Source of the DNA: Acidobacteriaceae bacterium
GTDB lineage: Bacteria; Acidobacteriota; Terriglobia; Terriglobales; Acidobacteriaceae
Direction: 5' to 3'
Length of the DNA: 6,296 bases
Assembly (NCBI GenBank): GCA_030049955.1
Contig: JASIJX010000333.1
Span: forward strand, 1-6,296
Under the pieces are notes generated by a model that did not search any database, had not been told where the DNA came from, and saw only the letters and a list, made by a program, of their open reading frames with translations. Within the stretch, counting starts at the first letter, position 1. Every line of letters begins with the position of its first letter. Below, piece after piece: positions 4,808-6,296 of this stretch. The translations under genes and the position numbers were made by a program.

Positions 4808-5587
4808 ATGGAAAAAGCCAGCATCGCCGGAGCACTTCTGGCTCTCGCCGGAATCCTCGCCGGATTGCTGCTCGAAGGCGGCAACCTGGGCCAGGTGCTG
4901 CAGCCCAGCGCGGCGCTCATCGTCTTCGGCGGCACGCTGGGTGCGGTGCTGCTGCAATTTCCGCTCACCACTGTCTTTGCAGCCTTCCGCAGCATGGGAA
5001 CGCTCTTTTCAGCGCAGACCCGCCAGGACTCCGAGCTCATACGCCTGCTTGTGAACTTCGCCAACAAGGCGCGCCGCCAGGGCGTCGTCTCGCTCGATGC
5101 CGACCTTGCTTCGATCAAGGACACATTCCTCCGGCAGACGCTCATGCTCGCCGTCGATGGCACCGAGCCCGCGGACCTGCGCGGCATCATGCACGTCAAC
5201 CTCGACTCCCTCACCGAAGACGAGGAACGGTTGCCGGCCGTCTTCGAAGCCGCCGGCGGTTTCTCGCCCACCATCGGCATCCTCGGCGCAGTGCTCGGAC
5301 TCATTCAGGTGATGCAGCATCTCGACAACATACAGGACGTCGGCCGCGGCATCGCCGTCGCCTTTGTCGCCACCATCTACGGCGTCGGAATCGCCAATCT
5401 CTTCTTTCTGCCCTTCGCCGGCAAAATGCACCTGCGCATCCTCGCAAGCCATCGCCGCCGCGAGATGATGCTCGAAGGCGTCATTGCCATTCTCGAGGGC
5501 ATCAACCCGCGCATGCTCGAGATCAAGCTCGCTGGTTTCCTCAACGACCGCGAGCGCCGGATTCAGACAAGGGAGCGCGCCGCGTGA
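4808..5587 (+). CDS. motA: Flagellar motor stator protein MotA
   Basis: A 259-residue inner-membrane protein. Five MotA surround two MotB to form the ion-driven stator that turns the rotor through FliG. Four membrane segments fit: about 5-22, 34-52 (FGGTLGAVLLQFP), 152-170 (FSPTIGILGAVLGLIQVM) and 181-203 (IAVAFVATIYGVGIANLFFL). The two functionally important prolines of the family are present at P154 (SPTIG) and P202 (LPFAGKM). The cytoplasmic loop has KARRQGVVSLDADL near 87-100, where charged residues that contact FliG are expected. GAGGA seven bases upstream supports the start, and the length is normal for the MotA/PomA family. The stop overlaps motB in GTGA, so the two are translationally coupled. 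I cannot tell proton from sodium coupling by eye. Confidence 0.96.
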   Translation: MEKASIAGALLALAGILAGLLLEGGNLGQVLQPSAALIVFGGTLGAVLLQFPLTTVFAAFRSMGTLFSAQTRQDSELIRLLVNFANKARRQGVVSLDADLASIKDTFLRQTLMLAVDGTEPADLRGIMHVNLDSLTEDEERLPAVFEAAGGFSPTIGILGAVLGLIQVMQHLDNIQDVGRGIAVAFVATIYGVGIANLFFLPFAGKMHLRILASHRRREMMLEGVIAILEGINPRMLEIKLAGFLNDRERRIQTRERAA

Positions 5588-6296
5588 ACGAACGCCGCCG
5601 CTCGGCCAGCGGCTTCAGTCGCGCCAGCCGCGCCAGCCACGACCGCTGGCTGGTCTCCTATGCCGATTTCATCACCCTGCTCTTCGGCTTCTTCGTCGTC
5701 ATGTACGCCTTCGCCAAAGCCGACGGAAGAAAACATCGGCAGGTCGAGCAATCCATCCAGCAGGCTTTTCAAACTATGGGCATGGGTCTGGGTTTAGCAG
5801 ACGGAGCGGGCGACACCGGCCCAGACGCCGAAGCAGTCGTGCACGAGGAACTGCTCTCGCCCGCTCAGGTCAGGGACGACCTTGCGCGCATCCAGCGCGA
5901 GCTCAACAGAACTCTCGCGCCCCAACTGCAAAGCCGTTCCGTCTCTATCCAGATGAACCGCGATGGCCTCGTCATCAGTCTGCGCGAAGCCGGCTTCTTC
6001 ACCTCCGGCTCGGCCACGCCCAAACCCGAAGCCGTACCGGTGTTACGCCAGATCGCCGCTTCGCTCGCGAACAGCGCCTACAATCTGCGCGTCGAAGGAC
6101 ATACCGACAACGTGCCCATCCACAACGCCGAGTTCGATTCCAACTGGGAGCTTTCAACCACCCGCGCTACACGCATCGCGCGCCTGTTGCTTGCGCTCAA
6201 CGCCGTCCCCGCTGAGCGTCTCTCCGCCGCCGGTTACGCCCAGTTCCACCCAGTAGCCAGCAACGCCACTGCCGAAGGCCGCGCGCAGAACCGCCG
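5584..6296 (+). CDS. motB: Flagellar motor stator protein MotB (3' end beyond window)
   Basis: It starts at GTG 5584, overlapping the motA TGA (5585-5587), with AAGGGAG eight bases upstream. The first in-frame ATG is residue 40, inside the membrane helix, so GTG is needed. There are 237 whole codons before the window ends. After an Arg/Ser-rich cytoplasmic tail comes the single membrane helix with RWLVSYADFITLLFGFFVVM. D28 there is the ion-binding Asp (E. coli D32). A plug/linker region runs from about 46 to 110. The OmpA-like peptidoglycan-binding domain includes GLVISLREAGFFTSGSA, then LRVEGHTDNVPI at 168-179, NWELSTTRATRIARLLL, and GRAQNR at the edge. It anchors the stator to the cell wall. 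The end of the OmpA-like domain is missing, so the true C-terminus is unknown. A MotD/PomB-type paralogue is not excluded. Confidence 0.95.
   Translation, partial: MNERRRSASGFSRASRASHDRWLVSYADFITLLFGFFVVMYAFAKADGRKHRQVEQSIQQAFQTMGMGLGLADGAGDTGPDAEAVVHEELLSPAQVRDDLARIQRELNRTLAPQLQSRSVSIQMNRDGLVISLREAGFFTSGSATPKPEAVPVLRQIAASLANSAYNLRVEGHTDNVPIHNAEFDSNWELSTTRATRIARLLLALNAVPAERLSAAGYAQFHPVASNATAEGRAQNR

Noticed and set aside
4606..5304. A 232-residue minus-strand open frame.
   Set aside because: It runs antisense through motA and its remainder is the palindromic repeat; low-complexity Arg/Ser/Pro composition and no family resemblance.

Overview
The window is a flagellar gene cluster from a GC-rich Gram-negative bacterium. 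The likeliest source is an acidobacterium (Acidobacteriota, Terriglobia/Acidobacteriaceae type). Two things suggest this. The FliC and FliD sequences look like those I associate with that group. The spacer before motA also carries paired hairpins of the 'GGCT-TT-AGCC / GGGCT-TT-AGCCC' kind that I recall as dispersed repeats in acidobacterial genomes. Both points are from memory and not from a search.

Layout, left to right: the last 45 codons of a rightward ABC exporter (1-138); a 13-bp hairpin in the convergent gap (159-193); a leftward late-flagellar block of fliS (211-663), fliD (692-2401) and fliC (2745-4025); a divergent control region (4026-4273); then rightward flbD/swrD-like (4274-4564), motA (4808-5587) and motB (5584 to the window edge, incomplete). 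The motB gene starts with GTG and overlaps the motA stop, so ATG-only gene calling misses it.

The regulatory layer is unusually legible. fliC has a near-consensus sigma-28 (FliA) promoter, TAAAGTCC-N11-GCCGAAGA. fliD has a perfect sigma-28 -10 box, GCCGATAA, with a weaker -35. flbD has a plausible sigma-28 promoter facing the other way. fliC ends in an intrinsic terminator, so it is probably monocistronic, whereas fliD and fliS are probably co-transcribed.

The products fit together. FliC is the filament subunit, FliD caps the filament tip and folds arriving subunits, and FliS is the flagellin export chaperone. MotA/MotB form the stator that drives rotation, and FlbD/SwrD-family proteins are linked to motor power. 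The set looks like a late (class 3) filament and motor cassette.

I found no previously undescribed system. The least explained items are: a predicted fliD leader with an 11-bp long-range stem and a competing 6-bp hairpin; palindromes at similar distances upstream of the fliC and fliD promoters; two Flagellin_IN-like modules in FliD and a possible one in FliC; and the near absence of Lys/Arg from both exported filament proteins.
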